From positions 251,501-315,500 of the forward strand of contig NZ_CP117416.1 of the NCBI RefSeq assembly GCF_028606985.1: a stretch of 64,000 nt of DNA, in the 5' to 3' direction. A program made the translations under genes and the position numbers. Source of the stretch: Paenibacillus kyungheensis (lineage in GTDB: Bacteria; Bacillota; Bacilli; Paenibacillales; Paenibacillaceae). This document shows, piece after piece, positions 27,327-36,781 of the stretch. Under the pieces are notes generated by a model, which worked only from the letters and a program-made list of their open reading frames with translations, searched no databases and was not told the origin of the DNA. Positions within the stretch are counted from its first letter, which is position 1. Each line of letters starts with the position of its first letter.

Positions 27327-30300
27327 ATGGATAGTCTCTATCATCACATTAACAAATATATGATCCGTATTCCACTTTCCCCTAATTCAATTGCAGAATT
27401 ACAACCAGATGAGCAAGAGCAATGGTTGAAAAACTTATGCCAAAATACATTATTTAGAGAACAAATTTTGATATCTAGTAAAACACTGTATGACACAATG
27501 AATAGTTATTTACTTTCGCCAGATAAATTATCGACTAAGAAAAAACGTAATTTTATATTGTCGATTGCGAAATATGCTAATCGCAGATCAACACGTACGA
27601 CTCCTTTTGGATTATTTTCTGCGGTAGGTGTGGGTTCATTTGCTTCTCAACATAACAGCCATTTTGATCAGTCCACATTCTATAAAAAAGCTCGAGTGGA
27701 TTTGGAATGGTTATTTCGCTGTATTCAAAAAATAGAAAAGGAATATGCTACTCATCTTTCTTTCAAATTAAATCCAGCTTGTTATGTAAAAGGAGATCGT
27801 GCTTTTTTATTGTACAGTACAGATCATGAATCCAATGATATTCATATTCGTGCAACACCAGTATTTGCATTATTACATCAACAATGTCAGCAATTGACCC
27901 GTTTCGATCAAATGCTTGCTATATTACAAGCTCAATATCCAGATACTCCAGCGGATCGAATCCAGATGTATATAACAGAACTTATTAATAAAGAATTTTT
28001 GATTTCTAATCTCCGTCCACCGCTAACTGTTCATGATCAATATCAATATGTGATTGATCAACTTCGGATGAGCAGTGTCGACCCTCTCTGGTTAGCACAA
28101 TTGCAAGACATTCAATCGCAGATTGAAGTGTATAACAATCTTCCTTTGGGAGAAGGAGAACATCTATACATACAACTGTTACAACACATGAATCAGGTGA
28201 TGAAGTCTACTTCACCGTTACAAGTCGATCTGGGATTAGCAGATGAACAGATCACGCTAGATGAGCAGCTAGCACAAACGATTCCTGAACTTGCGAGTAT
28301 GCTTACACGATTAGCAGCTCCATTTTCTAAACAATCCACGTACTTGGAAGAATACAAAAATAAATTTATAGAGAAATATGGAGTTGATCGTGAGATCCCT
28401 TTGATGGAAATGTTAGATACAAGTTCTGGTATCGGCGCACCTGTATCTTACCAGCAACCTCAAAATGATTTCTATGAAAATGTAAAACTGAATGATCAGT
28501 ATACAGCACCACTTAAAAATTTCTTTTTATTAAAATATTGGGAAGCTGTCAAAAACAAACATGAGATTCAGTTGAATGATCAGCAATTGCAAGATTATCT
28601 GGATCAGGATGTAGATCATCAGGAAGTGCCTGTTTCGTTAGAACTTAACTTTATAGTAAGACAGCATGATGATACTCCTGTTTTGCATTTAGGTCCTAAT
28701 GTAGGATCGATTTTGGCAGGTAAAACGTTTGGACGATTTTCACATTTATCATCACAAATTACAGATACATTAGAAACGTTACATCAACATGAATTGAGAA
28801 TTCGTGATGACAATAGCACATTATGTGAATTGAGCTTTGTTCCTAATCAGATTCGTTCAGGTAATGTGACTCGTAATGCCAGTTATCGTCATAAAGAGAT
28901 GTCTTTATTTACAAATAGCTCCAAATCAGATTCGGAGTCAGTGAGATTAGAAGATATTCGAATTGGAATCGATCAGAATACGTTTTACGCTCGTGATCAT
29001 AAATCAGGAGATATTATCGTATTTGAATCCAATAATATGTTGAATCCATTAATGAGCAGTAATGCTATTCGTTTTTTACAAGAAATTAATGAACATGGCA
29101 AGCGTCAATGGAACAAATTTGTATGGGTAGATCTGTATCAAGATTTTAAATATGTACCAGAAATTAAATATAACGACATTATTTTATCCAGTGAGCAGTG
29201 GTATATTACCCAACGCGATCTGGAAATGACAGATAAAACAGATGGCAAAACGTTTGTAGAACAATTTTCTCGATTCCAGCAAAAATACGATATTCCACAG
29301 CAATTTTATATTGCGAATTCGGATCATCGTTTATTTATTGATACTCATAATCAACAGACGATGGATATTTTATTTTCAGAAATCAAAAAAATTCAAGATC
29401 ATGCGCTTCATCTAGTCGCTGTTGAAAAAGATGAGAATCTATTCAAAGATCAGCATGAGCAAAGTTATGTTGCAGAAATCGTAGTGCCACTTATCAAAAT
29501 AGAACCAGAGCTCACTCGGACTATACCTAATCGTGATCTACAAATGATTGATCTACATCAACGAATCAAAATACCGTTTGATGACTGGTTATTTATTAAA
29601 TTGTATGGAAAACAATCTCGTGAAGAAGAATTGATTGCTTTTGAAATGGAGCGTTTTTTTACGGAGTTAAATCAGAATTATGATGTTAAACACTTTTTTA
29701 TGAGATACATGGACCCCAAACCTCATATTCGACTAAGAATAAATAGTCAGACTCAGCAATTGTTAGAGATGTTCCCAATTATCCTTTCATGGTTACAGCA
29801 ACTGCAACAACGCGATATTGTATCTGATTTTGTTATTGGATCATATGATCGTGAGATTGAGCGTTATGGTGGGGTCGACTTAATGCCTGCTGCTGAATAT
29901 ATATTTTGTATGGACAGCATAGTAGTAGAGCAATTAATCGGAGCAGTTCGTACCAAACAACTGGATATAGATATTGAATTGATTGCGATGATTTCTATTA
30001 TCACCTATTTAGAGCAAGTAGGTTTGAATTTTGAAAATCAATTGAGCTTAATTCAGCGCAATACAGATCATACTCGGTATCGCCAAGAGTTTAAAGAGAA
30101 CAAAGACAAGTACCTTCAGATGTGCAATACAGATCGTAATTGGGAAGCATTAAGACAGACCGATTCGGGTCAAAGATTGCTTGAGATTTTAGAACAACGG
30201 AAGACTGCGGTTACCCAGTATATTCAACTGATGCAACAGCAACCTGTAGTTACATCAGGTTTGGAAGAAATCATTTCTAGTATTATTCATTTACATTGCA

Positions 30301-30413
30301 ATCGTTTATTAGGGACAGATCGAGAGCTAGAGTACAAGATTATGAACTTGGTAGCTCATACACTTTATGCCCACAGATATCAAAAGACAGAAGGGAATCT
30401 ATTATGGAAGTAA
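27327..30413 (+). CDS. lanB: Class I lantibiotic dehydratase LanB (SpaB-like)
   Basis: A 1028-residue enzyme that dehydrates Ser and Thr of the precursor core to Dha and Dhb in the cytoplasm, using glutamyl-tRNA as activator. Residues 1 to about 735 form the glutamylation domain (KYANRRSTRTTPFGLFSAVGVG near 83-104 is the usual N-terminal signature). About 745-1020 is the glutamate-elimination domain (DDWLFIKLYG; FFMRYMDPKPHIRLRI). Length is close to SpaB and NisB (about 1030 and 990). ATG 27327 follows AGAGAGGT. It is the first gene of a B-T-C run; its 3' end overlaps lanT by 10 nt. A paired TTGAT box lies upstream. Confidence 0.95.
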   Translation: MDSLYHHINKYMIRIPLSPNSIAELQPDEQEQWLKNLCQNTLFREQILISSKTLYDTMNSYLLSPDKLSTKKKRNFILSIAKYANRRSTRTTPFGLFSAVGVGSFASQHNSHFDQSTFYKKARVDLEWLFRCIQKIEKEYATHLSFKLNPACYVKGDRAFLLYSTDHESNDIHIRATPVFALLHQQCQQLTRFDQMLAILQAQYPDTPADRIQMYITELINKEFLISNLRPPLTVHDQYQYVIDQLRMSSVDPLWLAQLQDIQSQIEVYNNLPLGEGEHLYIQLLQHMNQVMKSTSPLQVDLGLADEQITLDEQLAQTIPELASMLTRLAAPFSKQSTYLEEYKNKFIEKYGVDREIPLMEMLDTSSGIGAPVSYQQPQNDFYENVKLNDQYTAPLKNFFLLKYWEAVKNKHEIQLNDQQLQDYLDQDVDHQEVPVSLELNFIVRQHDDTPVLHLGPNVGSILAGKTFGRFSHLSSQITDTLETLHQHELRIRDDNSTLCELSFVPNQIRSGNVTRNASYRHKEMSLFTNSSKSDSESVRLEDIRIGIDQNTFYARDHKSGDIIVFESNNMLNPLMSSNAIRFLQEINEHGKRQWNKFVWVDLYQDFKYVPEIKYNDIILSSEQWYITQRDLEMTDKTDGKTFVEQFSRFQQKYDIPQQFYIANSDHRLFIDTHNQQTMDILFSEIKKIQDHALHLVAVEKDENLFKDQHEQSYVAEIVVPLIKIEPELTRTIPNRDLQMIDLHQRIKIPFDDWLFIKLYGKQSREEELIAFEMERFFTELNQNYDVKHFFMRYMDPKPHIRLRINSQTQQLLEMFPIILSWLQQLQQRDIVSDFVIGSYDREIERYGGVDLMPAAEYIFCMDSIVVEQLIGAVRTKQLDIDIELIAMISIITYLEQVGLNFENQLSLIQRNTDHTRYRQEFKENKDKYLQMCNTDRNWEALRQTDSGQRLLEILEQRKTAVTQYIQLMQQQPVVTSGLEEIISSIIHLHCNRLLGTDRELEYKIMNLVAHTLYAHRYQKTEGNLLWK

Positions 30414-32242
30414 AAGAACAACTTCATTTTAAAGATATCATTTCTACACTCTGTCAAATGCCCAAAACGCTAAAATTAGTATTTACAATGGAAAAAAAGC
30501 TGTTTATCAAAATTGTTATATTGAGCTTGATTACAGGGCTTATTCCTATTGTTTCTTTATATGTATCTCAGGAATTGATTAACTCTTTGGTTCGTATTCA
30601 GACAGAATTACAAACAGTTCTTATCATTTTCTGCATCTATATTGCGGTCTCTTTTTTTTCTGATATTATTTCGCAGATTTCGGAATATTATAATACGAAA
30701 TTTCAGTTCAGTATGAATTACAAATTAAACTACATCATTATGGAAAAGAGTAGCAAATTATCGTTAGAAGATTTTGAAAACCCTGAAGTGTATGACAAAT
30801 TAGAGCGTATCACTCGAGAAGTTGCCTACAAGCCTTATCAGATTTTTCAGGCGGCAATTACGATGATTACGGCAACCGTTACATTAATATCGGCACTTAC
30901 ATTTTTGATGGTGTGGAATCCTACCATGTCGATGTTGATGTTGCTTGTCCCTGTTATTTCTTTATTTTACTTTTTGAAAATAGGTCAACAAGAATTTTTT
31001 ATGCAATGGAAACGTACAGGAGAAGAAAGACGTTCCTGGTATTTAAATTATATTTTGACGCATGATTTCTCATTCAAAGAAGTAAAATTGTATCGTTTGA
31101 AAGATTATATATTAGAAGGATATTGGACGATCAAAAAGAAATTTATGGCGCAAGATACGTATATTTTGCGTAAAAAAACAACGTTTAATCTGATCTATGA
31201 AGTACTAGTCCAGCTTGTAGGTGCTGTTGTCATTGTGGTTGCTATCTTGGCAGCCTACACTGGAAAAATCATGGTCGGTAATGTGCTAAGTTATATCCGT
31301 TCTGTAGGCTTAGTTCAGAGCAATTCTCAAAGTATTATTAACAATATTTATTCTATTTATAATAGCAATTTGTATATGAATCAATTGTTTGAGTTTTTGG
31401 AGTATAGAGAAGAACATACCAACGATGATCAGACGACCGAAAGATTAGAACAAGCTATTTATGCAGTCGATATCCAAGATGTTAGCTTTCAGTATCCGAG
31501 TAGCGAACAATGGTCTTTGCAACATGTTCAATTATCTTTTCGTGCGGGAGAACGGGTTGCGATCGTAGGGCCGAATGGTTCAGGAAAAAGTACATTGATC
31601 AAATTGTTGGCAGGTTTGTATCAAATTCAAGAGGGAGATATTAAATTAAACGATACTTCTATCAAAAAGCTAAATCAAGAAAGTTATATGCAACAAATGG
31701 CTGTCTTATTTCAAGATTATATGAAGTATGAAATGACGTTACAAGAAAATATAGGATTCGGTCAAATTACAAAAATGGATCAAACAGATCAAATTAAAAA
31801 ATCACTTCATAATGTACGTGCTGACTTTTTGAAAAATCAATCGGATTATGATTTAGATATGCAATTAGGATTGTGGTTTGATGAGGGTCGACAATTATCT
31901 GGAGGACAATGGCAAAAAGTAGCTTTAGCTCGGACATATTTTAGAGAAGCATCGCTATATATTTTAGATGAACCCAGTGCTGCACTTGACCCAATAGCGG
32001 AGAAAGAAACATTTGATACGTTTTTCAAACTGTCACGAGAAAAAATAGGAATCTTTATTTCGCATCGTCTTATTGCAGCTCAACAAGCCGATCGGATTAT
32101 CGTTATGGATCAAGGAAAAGTAGTCGGGCAAGGTAAGCACAATGAGTTAATGCAAAATTGCCCTATTTATAAACATATGTATGAATCAGAAAATTATGAG
32201 ATCGATACAAGGGGGGAAGCCGAATGGAAAGAAGCGCTGTAA
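30404..32242 (+). CDS. lanT: Lantibiotic ABC transporter LanT (SpaT-like)
   Basis: A 612-residue export half-transporter: six membrane helices (about 30-330) and an NBD (about 360-600) with Walker A GPNGSGKS near 389-396, LSGGQ near 498-502 and Walker B LYILDEPSAALD. It exports the modified precursor with its leader still attached. No C39 peptidase domain is present, as expected for class I LanT, so leader removal happens elsewhere. ATG 30404 lies behind AAGGGA inside the end of lanB; its own 3' end overlaps lanC by 19 nt, so B, T and C are translationally coupled. Confidence 0.94.
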   Translation: MEVKEQLHFKDIISTLCQMPKTLKLVFTMEKKLFIKIVILSLITGLIPIVSLYVSQELINSLVRIQTELQTVLIIFCIYIAVSFFSDIISQISEYYNTKFQFSMNYKLNYIIMEKSSKLSLEDFENPEVYDKLERITREVAYKPYQIFQAAITMITATVTLISALTFLMVWNPTMSMLMLLVPVISLFYFLKIGQQEFFMQWKRTGEERRSWYLNYILTHDFSFKEVKLYRLKDYILEGYWTIKKKFMAQDTYILRKKTTFNLIYEVLVQLVGAVVIVVAILAAYTGKIMVGNVLSYIRSVGLVQSNSQSIINNIYSIYNSNLYMNQLFEFLEYREEHTNDDQTTERLEQAIYAVDIQDVSFQYPSSEQWSLQHVQLSFRAGERVAIVGPNGSGKSTLIKLLAGLYQIQEGDIKLNDTSIKKLNQESYMQQMAVLFQDYMKYEMTLQENIGFGQITKMDQTDQIKKSLHNVRADFLKNQSDYDLDMQLGLWFDEGRQLSGGQWQKVALARTYFREASLYILDEPSAALDPIAEKETFDTFFKLSREKIGIFISHRLIAAQQADRIIVMDQGKVVGQGKHNELMQNCPIYKHMYESENYEIDTRGEAEWKEAL

Positions 32243-33558
32243 CCGATATTCAATTCGATATAGTTGCTACAGTTAAAGATATAGCTACACGTATGAAGCA
32301 GTATGATTCTTTACTACAAGTCGTGAATCACCCTCGTCAGCAGTTATCTGTTAATGGACAATCGATTAATCCGTGGAATCCTCTTACATTAAGTCATGGG
32401 ATACCTGGCGTCTGTATGTTATATGCGGAGTTACATGCTCATTTTCCAGAAGAAGGTTGGGATGAGGTTGGACATCAGTATCTGTCTATTTTGGTCAATG
32501 AAATCACGCAGCAAGGAATCCATAGTAGTTCTATGTTTTCAGGTGCAGCTGGTATTGGATTAGCAGCTATTTGTTTATCACAAAACTTTCAGTACTATCA
32601 TAAATTTATCGAACGTATAGATGATTATTTGTATAATCATATTCCTGAAATGATTGCCAATTGTCAGCAACGAGATGTGTTTATTAGTGATTACGATGTA
32701 ATTGAAGGATTAAGCGGAATTGCTAACTATTTATTGGTACATCCAACAGATGAACGGATTCAGCAATTACAGACGAATGTTTTAGAGTATTTGATTCAAC
32801 TTAGTCAGGACAAAGAAGTGAAAGGCTTACAAGTACCAGGCTGGTATATTCCTTCTGCTCATCAATTTACAACACAAGAAAGTGAACTCTATCCAGATGG
32901 TAATTTTAACTTGGGATTGTCTCATGGAATCGCGGGTCCTTTATTAATTTTATCCAAAGCTTGGAAACAAGGAATACGACTTCATGGACAAGAGCAAGCT
33001 ATCCGTAAAATGGCAGATTTTTTGTTACAGTTTGCTAGTGAAGACAATGGTCATTTATTTTGGAAAGGATTTATTAGTTGGGATGAATATAAAGCCGGTC
33101 ATGCTTCAACAGAGGAAAGTTTTAGAAGAGATGCATGGTGTTATGGTAATCCAGGAATAGGACTCGCTTTGTGGTATGCAGGTACAGCTTTGGAAGAATC
33201 ATTATATCGTGATCTAGCTATTACCAATCTAAAAGAAACTGTTAAAGATATTCATAGTATTTTTTCACCTACCTTTTGTCATGGTTATGCTGGTATTTTG
33301 CAAATTTTACAAACGATTGATAAACAATCCACTGTACCGCAGTTTGAAAAGGAAATTGAGATCGTAAGCAAAACGATTATTAATTTTTATGATAAGCAGT
33401 ATTTATTTGGATTTCATAATTATGAGCATTTTGAAAATAGTGGATTGGTGCCTGTTGATTATATAGGCTTGCTAGATGGGGTTACAGGCGTGTGCTTACC
33501 ATTATTGGCAGTAGAACTTACACAAATGACACCCTGGGATCAATCGTTTTCATTATAA
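32224..33558 (+). CDS. lanC: Lanthionine synthetase C family cyclase LanC (SpaC-like)
   Basis: A 444-residue cyclase that joins Cys thiols to Dha/Dhb to make the lanthionine and methyllanthionine rings. The zinc ligands are present: Cys306 in WCYGNPG, Cys352 and His353 in FCHGYAG. Repeated LSHGIPG, GLSGIAN and LSHGIAGP motifs mark the alpha-toroid. The length equals the SpaC size (about 440). ATG 32224 has a GGGGGAA site within lanT. LanB, LanT and LanC usually form a membrane-bound maturation complex. Confidence 0.95.
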   Translation: MERSAVTDIQFDIVATVKDIATRMKQYDSLLQVVNHPRQQLSVNGQSINPWNPLTLSHGIPGVCMLYAELHAHFPEEGWDEVGHQYLSILVNEITQQGIHSSSMFSGAAGIGLAAICLSQNFQYYHKFIERIDDYLYNHIPEMIANCQQRDVFISDYDVIEGLSGIANYLLVHPTDERIQQLQTNVLEYLIQLSQDKEVKGLQVPGWYIPSAHQFTTQESELYPDGNFNLGLSHGIAGPLLILSKAWKQGIRLHGQEQAIRKMADFLLQFASEDNGHLFWKGFISWDEYKAGHASTEESFRRDAWCYGNPGIGLALWYAGTALEESLYRDLAITNLKETVKDIHSIFSPTFCHGYAGILQILQTIDKQSTVPQFEKEIEIVSKTIINFYDKQYLFGFHNYEHFENSGLVPVDYIGLLDGVTGVCLPLLAVELTQMTPWDQSFSL

Positions 33559-33584
33559 TTACAAATTAGGAAAAATATGAAATC

Positions 33585-33616
33585 TTGATAGAATCTTGAT
33601 AAATGGTTCTTATAAT
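33585..33616 (+). promoter_or_regulatory. lanA promoter with paired TTGAT box
   Basis: TTGAT at 33585-33589 and 33596-33600 with a 6-nt gap, then TATAAT at 33611-33616. There is no consensus -35 hexamer; the repeat occupies that region, as in activator-dependent nisA and spaS promoters. The transcription start would be about 25 nt before the lanA start codon. Confidence 0.8.
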
Positions 33617-33648
33617 AAGGGTATCCCAAAAGAAAGGAGCTAACCCCA

Positions 33649-33819
33649 ATGGCTAAATTCAACGATTTCGATCTTGATTTGGTTCAAACACCTAAACCAT
33701 CTACTCAAATTGAACCACAATGGAAAAGTCAAAGTTTCTGTACGCCTGGATGTGTAACTGGTGTTCTACAAACATGTTTCATTCAAACTGCAACATGTAA
33801 TTGTCATATCAGTAAATAA
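33649..33819 (+). CDS. lanA: Subtilin/ericin-like lantibiotic precursor peptide LanA
   Basis: A 56-residue precursor too short for usual ORF calling. ATG 33649 lies 8 nt after AAAGGAG. The leader (1-24) carries the FNLD-type recognition box as FDLDL (7-11) and ends in PQ, the usual class I cleavage site. The core (25-56, 32 residues) starts WKSQSF, has CTPGCVTG in the middle and ends CNCHISK. Core Cys 7, 11, 19, 26 and 28 and core Ser3, Thr8, Thr13, Thr23 and Thr25 match the five rings of subtilin; Ser5, Thr18 and Ser31 match its dehydro positions. Compared from memory with ericin S it differs at core 4 (Gln), 6 (Phe), 21 (Ile) and 24 (Ala). Product: a pore-forming, lipid II-binding lantibiotic. 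Confidence 0.96.
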   Translation: MAKFNDFDLDLVQTPKPSTQIEPQWKSQSFCTPGCVTGVLQTCFIQTATCNCHISK

Positions 33820-33829
33820 TATGCTACAG

Positions 33830-33849
33830 GTATACATACATATGTATAC
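33830..33849 (+). repeat. Palindrome just after lanA
   Basis: GTATACAT and ATGTATAC arms with a 4-nt centre, starting 10 nt past the lanA stop. There is no T-run. As RNA it could protect the lanA transcript 3' end; as DNA it could be a binding site. Neither is shown. Confidence 0.5.
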
Positions 33850-33895
33850 ACATAAAGGATAGAATATATCATTCCCGAACTATACTCTATCAGAT

Positions 33896-33965
33896 AGCGA
33901 GTGAGAGGAAGAATACGAACCAGATTTCTAGGGGAGTGGTCTTTTATCTTCACTCGCTTTTTTTA
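33896..33965 (+). terminator. Terminator between lanA and the immunity/regulatory genes
   Basis: Perfect 9-bp stem AGCGAGTGA (33896-33904) and TCACTCGCT (33950-33958) followed by a run of seven T. The long loop holds an inner ACCA/TGGT pairing. Leaky termination would allow high lanA and lower lanI expression. Confidence 0.8.
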
Positions 33966-33993
33966 TCTTAGTTTTCTATAAAGGAGAGAAATA

Positions 33994-34482
33994 ATGATGA
34001 ACAAAAAATGGTTTTGTTTTTTGGGACTGACTGCTGTGTTTACTTTATCAGCATGTCAAAGTATAGATGAATTTACACACAAGGTCGTTACAGAAACGCA
34101 AAAAACAGCCCATTATACGGTGGATTCCGACTCTGCTCATACCACTACTATTCAACAACTGATAGATGAAGGAAAAGTAGATCAGTTTGTATTTGAAGAT
34201 AAAACGTATCAATTACAAGACAAAGTGAATAACAGCAGTAAAGGATCACTGATCGGAACGATAAGTCAGAGTTATTATGTTGATCAAAATGGAAAACGAT
34301 GGACTGATGATGAACTTAAAAAACCGTATGTATATAAAGATCCTAAAAAGATCAGAGAAAAAAAACCAATGGTTTATGGATCTGTCTACAGTCTTACATC
34401 GCAAAACAAACAAGATAGACAAGAAATTATCGTAGATTTCAATCATCAATTGTATAAAGCTACTTTAATTTCACAATCGTAA
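33994..34482 (+). CDS. lanI: Lantibiotic self-immunity lipoprotein LanI (SpaI/NisI-like)
   Basis: A 162-residue predicted lipoprotein: signal peptide with lipobox LSAC and acylated Cys21, then a soluble domain on the outer face of the membrane. Size is near SpaI (about 165). The pattern GSLIGTISQSYYVDQNGKRW and YGSVYSLTS fits the beta-rich fold of SpaI/NisI, which binds or blocks the producer's own lantibiotic. Assignment rests mainly on position between the precursor and LanFEG plus the lipobox. ATG 33994 lies 6 nt after AAGGAGAG. No TTGAT pair is seen in front. Confidence 0.82.
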   Translation: MMNKKWFCFLGLTAVFTLSACQSIDEFTHKVVTETQKTAHYTVDSDSAHTTTIQQLIDEGKVDQFVFEDKTYQLQDKVNNSSKGSLIGTISQSYYVDQNGKRWTDDELKKPYVYKDPKKIREKKPMVYGSVYSLTSQNKQDRQEIIVDFNHQLYKATLISQS

Positions 34483-34528
34483 AGCATCATCTGTCAATCG
34501 ATAGATATAAAAGAGAGAGGGAAACAAT

Positions 34529-35245
34529 ATGACAACTAATCTACTTGAAATTGAGCATCTTCAAAAAACATTTGGTAAAGAAAAAGCGGTAAAAGACGTA
34601 TCCTTTCAAGTTCAAAAAAATAGCATTTTCGGATTGTTAGGCCCTAATGGTGCAGGTAAATCGACAACTTTAAAAATGCTAACCGGTTTGTTACACCCTA
34701 GTGCGGGAAATATTATATTTGATGGGCATCCTTGGAGTAGAAAAGATTTAAAACAGATTGGAGCACTTATTGAAGCTCCACCTTTGTATGAAAATTTAAC
34801 AGCTTACGAAAATTTGAAAGTACATGCCACTTTATTAGGCCTTCCAGATCAACGTATTGTTGAAGTATTAGAACAAGTAGATATGACACGTACAGGTAGA
34901 AAGCGTTCTGGACAATTTTCGATGGGGATGAAGCAACGATTAGGTATTGCAATTGCTCTAATTAATCATCCTACACTACTTGTATTGGACGAACCGACAA
35001 ATGGACTTGATCCTATCGGAATTCAGGAACTTCGAGCATTGATTCGTTCTTTTCCACAGTCAGGGATCACTGTAATTTTATCCAGTCATATTTTATCAGA
35101 AGTAGAGCAAATAGCAGATCATATTGGGATTATTAGCGATGGTATTTTGGGATATCAAGGTGTAGTGAATCCTGATGAAGATATGGAACAGCTATTTATG
35201 AATGTTGTGAAAGAGAGCAGAGAGAAAGCAGGTGTCGTTGTATGA
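34529..35245 (+). CDS. lanF: Lantibiotic immunity ABC transporter ATPase LanF
   Basis: A 238-residue ABC ATPase of the BcrA/NisF type. Walker A is GPNGAGKST near 37-45, the signature is the degenerate FSMGMKQR, and Walker B is LLVLDEPTNGLDP, with SSHILSE as H-loop. It powers LanE/LanG, which expel the lantibiotic from the producer membrane. ATG 34529 lies behind GAGAGGGA; the stop overlaps the lanE start by 4 nt. Confidence 0.93.
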   Translation: MTTNLLEIEHLQKTFGKEKAVKDVSFQVQKNSIFGLLGPNGAGKSTTLKMLTGLLHPSAGNIIFDGHPWSRKDLKQIGALIEAPPLYENLTAYENLKVHATLLGLPDQRIVEVLEQVDMTRTGRKRSGQFSMGMKQRLGIAIALINHPTLLVLDEPTNGLDPIGIQELRALIRSFPQSGITVILSSHILSEVEQIADHIGIISDGILGYQGVVNPDEDMEQLFMNVVKESREKAGVVV

Positions 35246-35997
35246 TCTCATATGTAAAGTCAGAGCATCTTAAATTTAAAAGAACCTTTTCACGTAAATT
35301 ATTAATTGCTGTTCCTTTATTTAATATTGGCTTTTCTTTTTTTATGAATCCTTCTTTTTTAATTACCAATACATTTAACTGGTGGTCTATTCTTTTTGTG
35401 CCGTTAACGATTGCGATTCTATGTTCGTTGTCTCACCAAAAAGAACAAAAAGCTGCAAATTATAATGGTATTTTTACGTTACCTGTATCCTTACCAGCTA
35501 TCTGGTATAGCAAAAATATCGTTATTGCTCTATATATGCTAGTCATGCTTTTATTTTTTATTATTGTTATGTCTATAATCAGTATATTACTTCCGGGGTA
35601 TTCTACACCTTATATCAAAATTGTTGAAGCTAGTGCTGTATTATGGATATCTACATTATGGCAGATTCCTTTTTGTTTGTTCCTAGCCAAACGGTGGGGA
35701 TTCGTAGTCACTTTAGTCGTGAATATAGCAGGTGGGTTCTTACTAGGTATAGCTTTGGCAACACACTTTCAATGGTGGATAAGCCCCTGGAGTTGGTCTA
35801 TTCGTATGATGAGTCCTATAGTAGGTGTTCATCCTAATGGAGTCCCTTTAGCGGTAGGAAGCCCTTTATGGAATCTACAAGTAGTTCCAGTCGGGTTGGT
35901 ACTATCGATCTGCTTGTTTATTATTTTAATGGTCTGGACTGCGAGCAGTTTTAATCGCGTAGCAACAGCTTCTGTGAAACAGCAAGGAGGAGTCTAA
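35242..35997 (+). CDS. lanE: Lantibiotic immunity ABC permease LanE
   Basis: A 251-residue permease with six hydrophobic segments, starting MISYVKSEHLKFKRTFSRK, a typical opening of the MutE/SpaE/NisE family. It pairs with LanF and LanG. The ATG overlaps the lanF stop (ATGA-type coupling), and one base separates its stop from lanG. Confidence 0.9.
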   Translation: MISYVKSEHLKFKRTFSRKLLIAVPLFNIGFSFFMNPSFLITNTFNWWSILFVPLTIAILCSLSHQKEQKAANYNGIFTLPVSLPAIWYSKNIVIALYMLVMLLFFIIVMSIISILLPGYSTPYIKIVEASAVLWISTLWQIPFCLFLAKRWGFVVTLVVNIAGGFLLGIALATHFQWWISPWSWSIRMMSPIVGVHPNGVPLAVGSPLWNLQVVPVGLVLSICLFIILMVWTASSFNRVATASVKQQGGV

Positions 35998-35998
35998 C

Positions 35999-36766
35999 AT
36001 GATATTATGGAGACATTTGGTGGCAGATATTCAAAAAGTAAAACATACTGCTTTTTTATGGGCACACCTTATCGCTCCCTTAGTAGGATCAGGGCTTTTT
36101 CTCGCATATATCAGTGGTCGTGCTTCAAAGCCACTGAATACATATTCTAACTTCCTTGAAGCCATTGGTGTGATATTGCCTTTGGTGATTAGTATTTTGT
36201 GCGGTATAGTAGCTTCTCAAGAAGAGAAAGCAGGCAAATTTCAAGTGTTGTTAGGAAGTTCGATACGGAGAGAAACGAATTATATTAGCAAATTATTGTT
36301 TTTGATGTTAGGCAATATTTTTGCTATTTTGCTAGCAGTGCTTACGTTTGTGTTAGGTATGAAATATATTTTGCATATCCCTAATATTCCTTACCTTGTT
36401 TTTTTTCAAGGAGCAGGATGGTTGATTGGTAGTAGTGTTATACTATATATAATCTATTTATGGGTAAGTTTTACATTTGGATTAGGTGCTTCTAGTTTGT
36501 TAGGTGGTTTAGGATTGTTGGTCTCTGCACTGATGATTACAGGGTTGGGTGATGGCATATGGAAATACATACCCTGGGCATGGGGCGTTCGATTTGCAGA
36601 TACTATAGGAGTATTGCAACTAGGCGATTTTAATTCAAATATTAAATCTGCGGTGCGAGCCGAGTTTGAGCAAGGGCAAATTATATTTATACTACTAACG
36701 ATCATCTTATTTGTTGTGAGTATCGTATGGTTTCGAAAATGGGAAGGTAAAAAGTTTTATGAATAG
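35999..36766 (+). CDS. lanG: Lantibiotic immunity ABC permease LanG
   Basis: A 255-residue permease with six hydrophobic segments and the RHLVADIQKVKHTAFLWAHLIAP opening usual for MutG/SpaG/NisG subunits. The start ATG 35999 follows AAGGAGG by 6-7 nt at the end of lanE. Together with LanF and LanE it gives immunity by export from the membrane. Confidence 0.9.
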   Translation: MILWRHLVADIQKVKHTAFLWAHLIAPLVGSGLFLAYISGRASKPLNTYSNFLEAIGVILPLVISILCGIVASQEEKAGKFQVLLGSSIRRETNYISKLLFLMLGNIFAILLAVLTFVLGMKYILHIPNIPYLVFFQGAGWLIGSSVILYIIYLWVSFTFGLGASSLLGGLGLLVSALMITGLGDGIWKYIPWAWGVRFADTIGVLQLGDFNSNIKSAVRAEFEQGQIIFILLTIILFVVSIVWFRKWEGKKFYE

Positions 36767-36781
36767 TTGAGGTGTATAACC

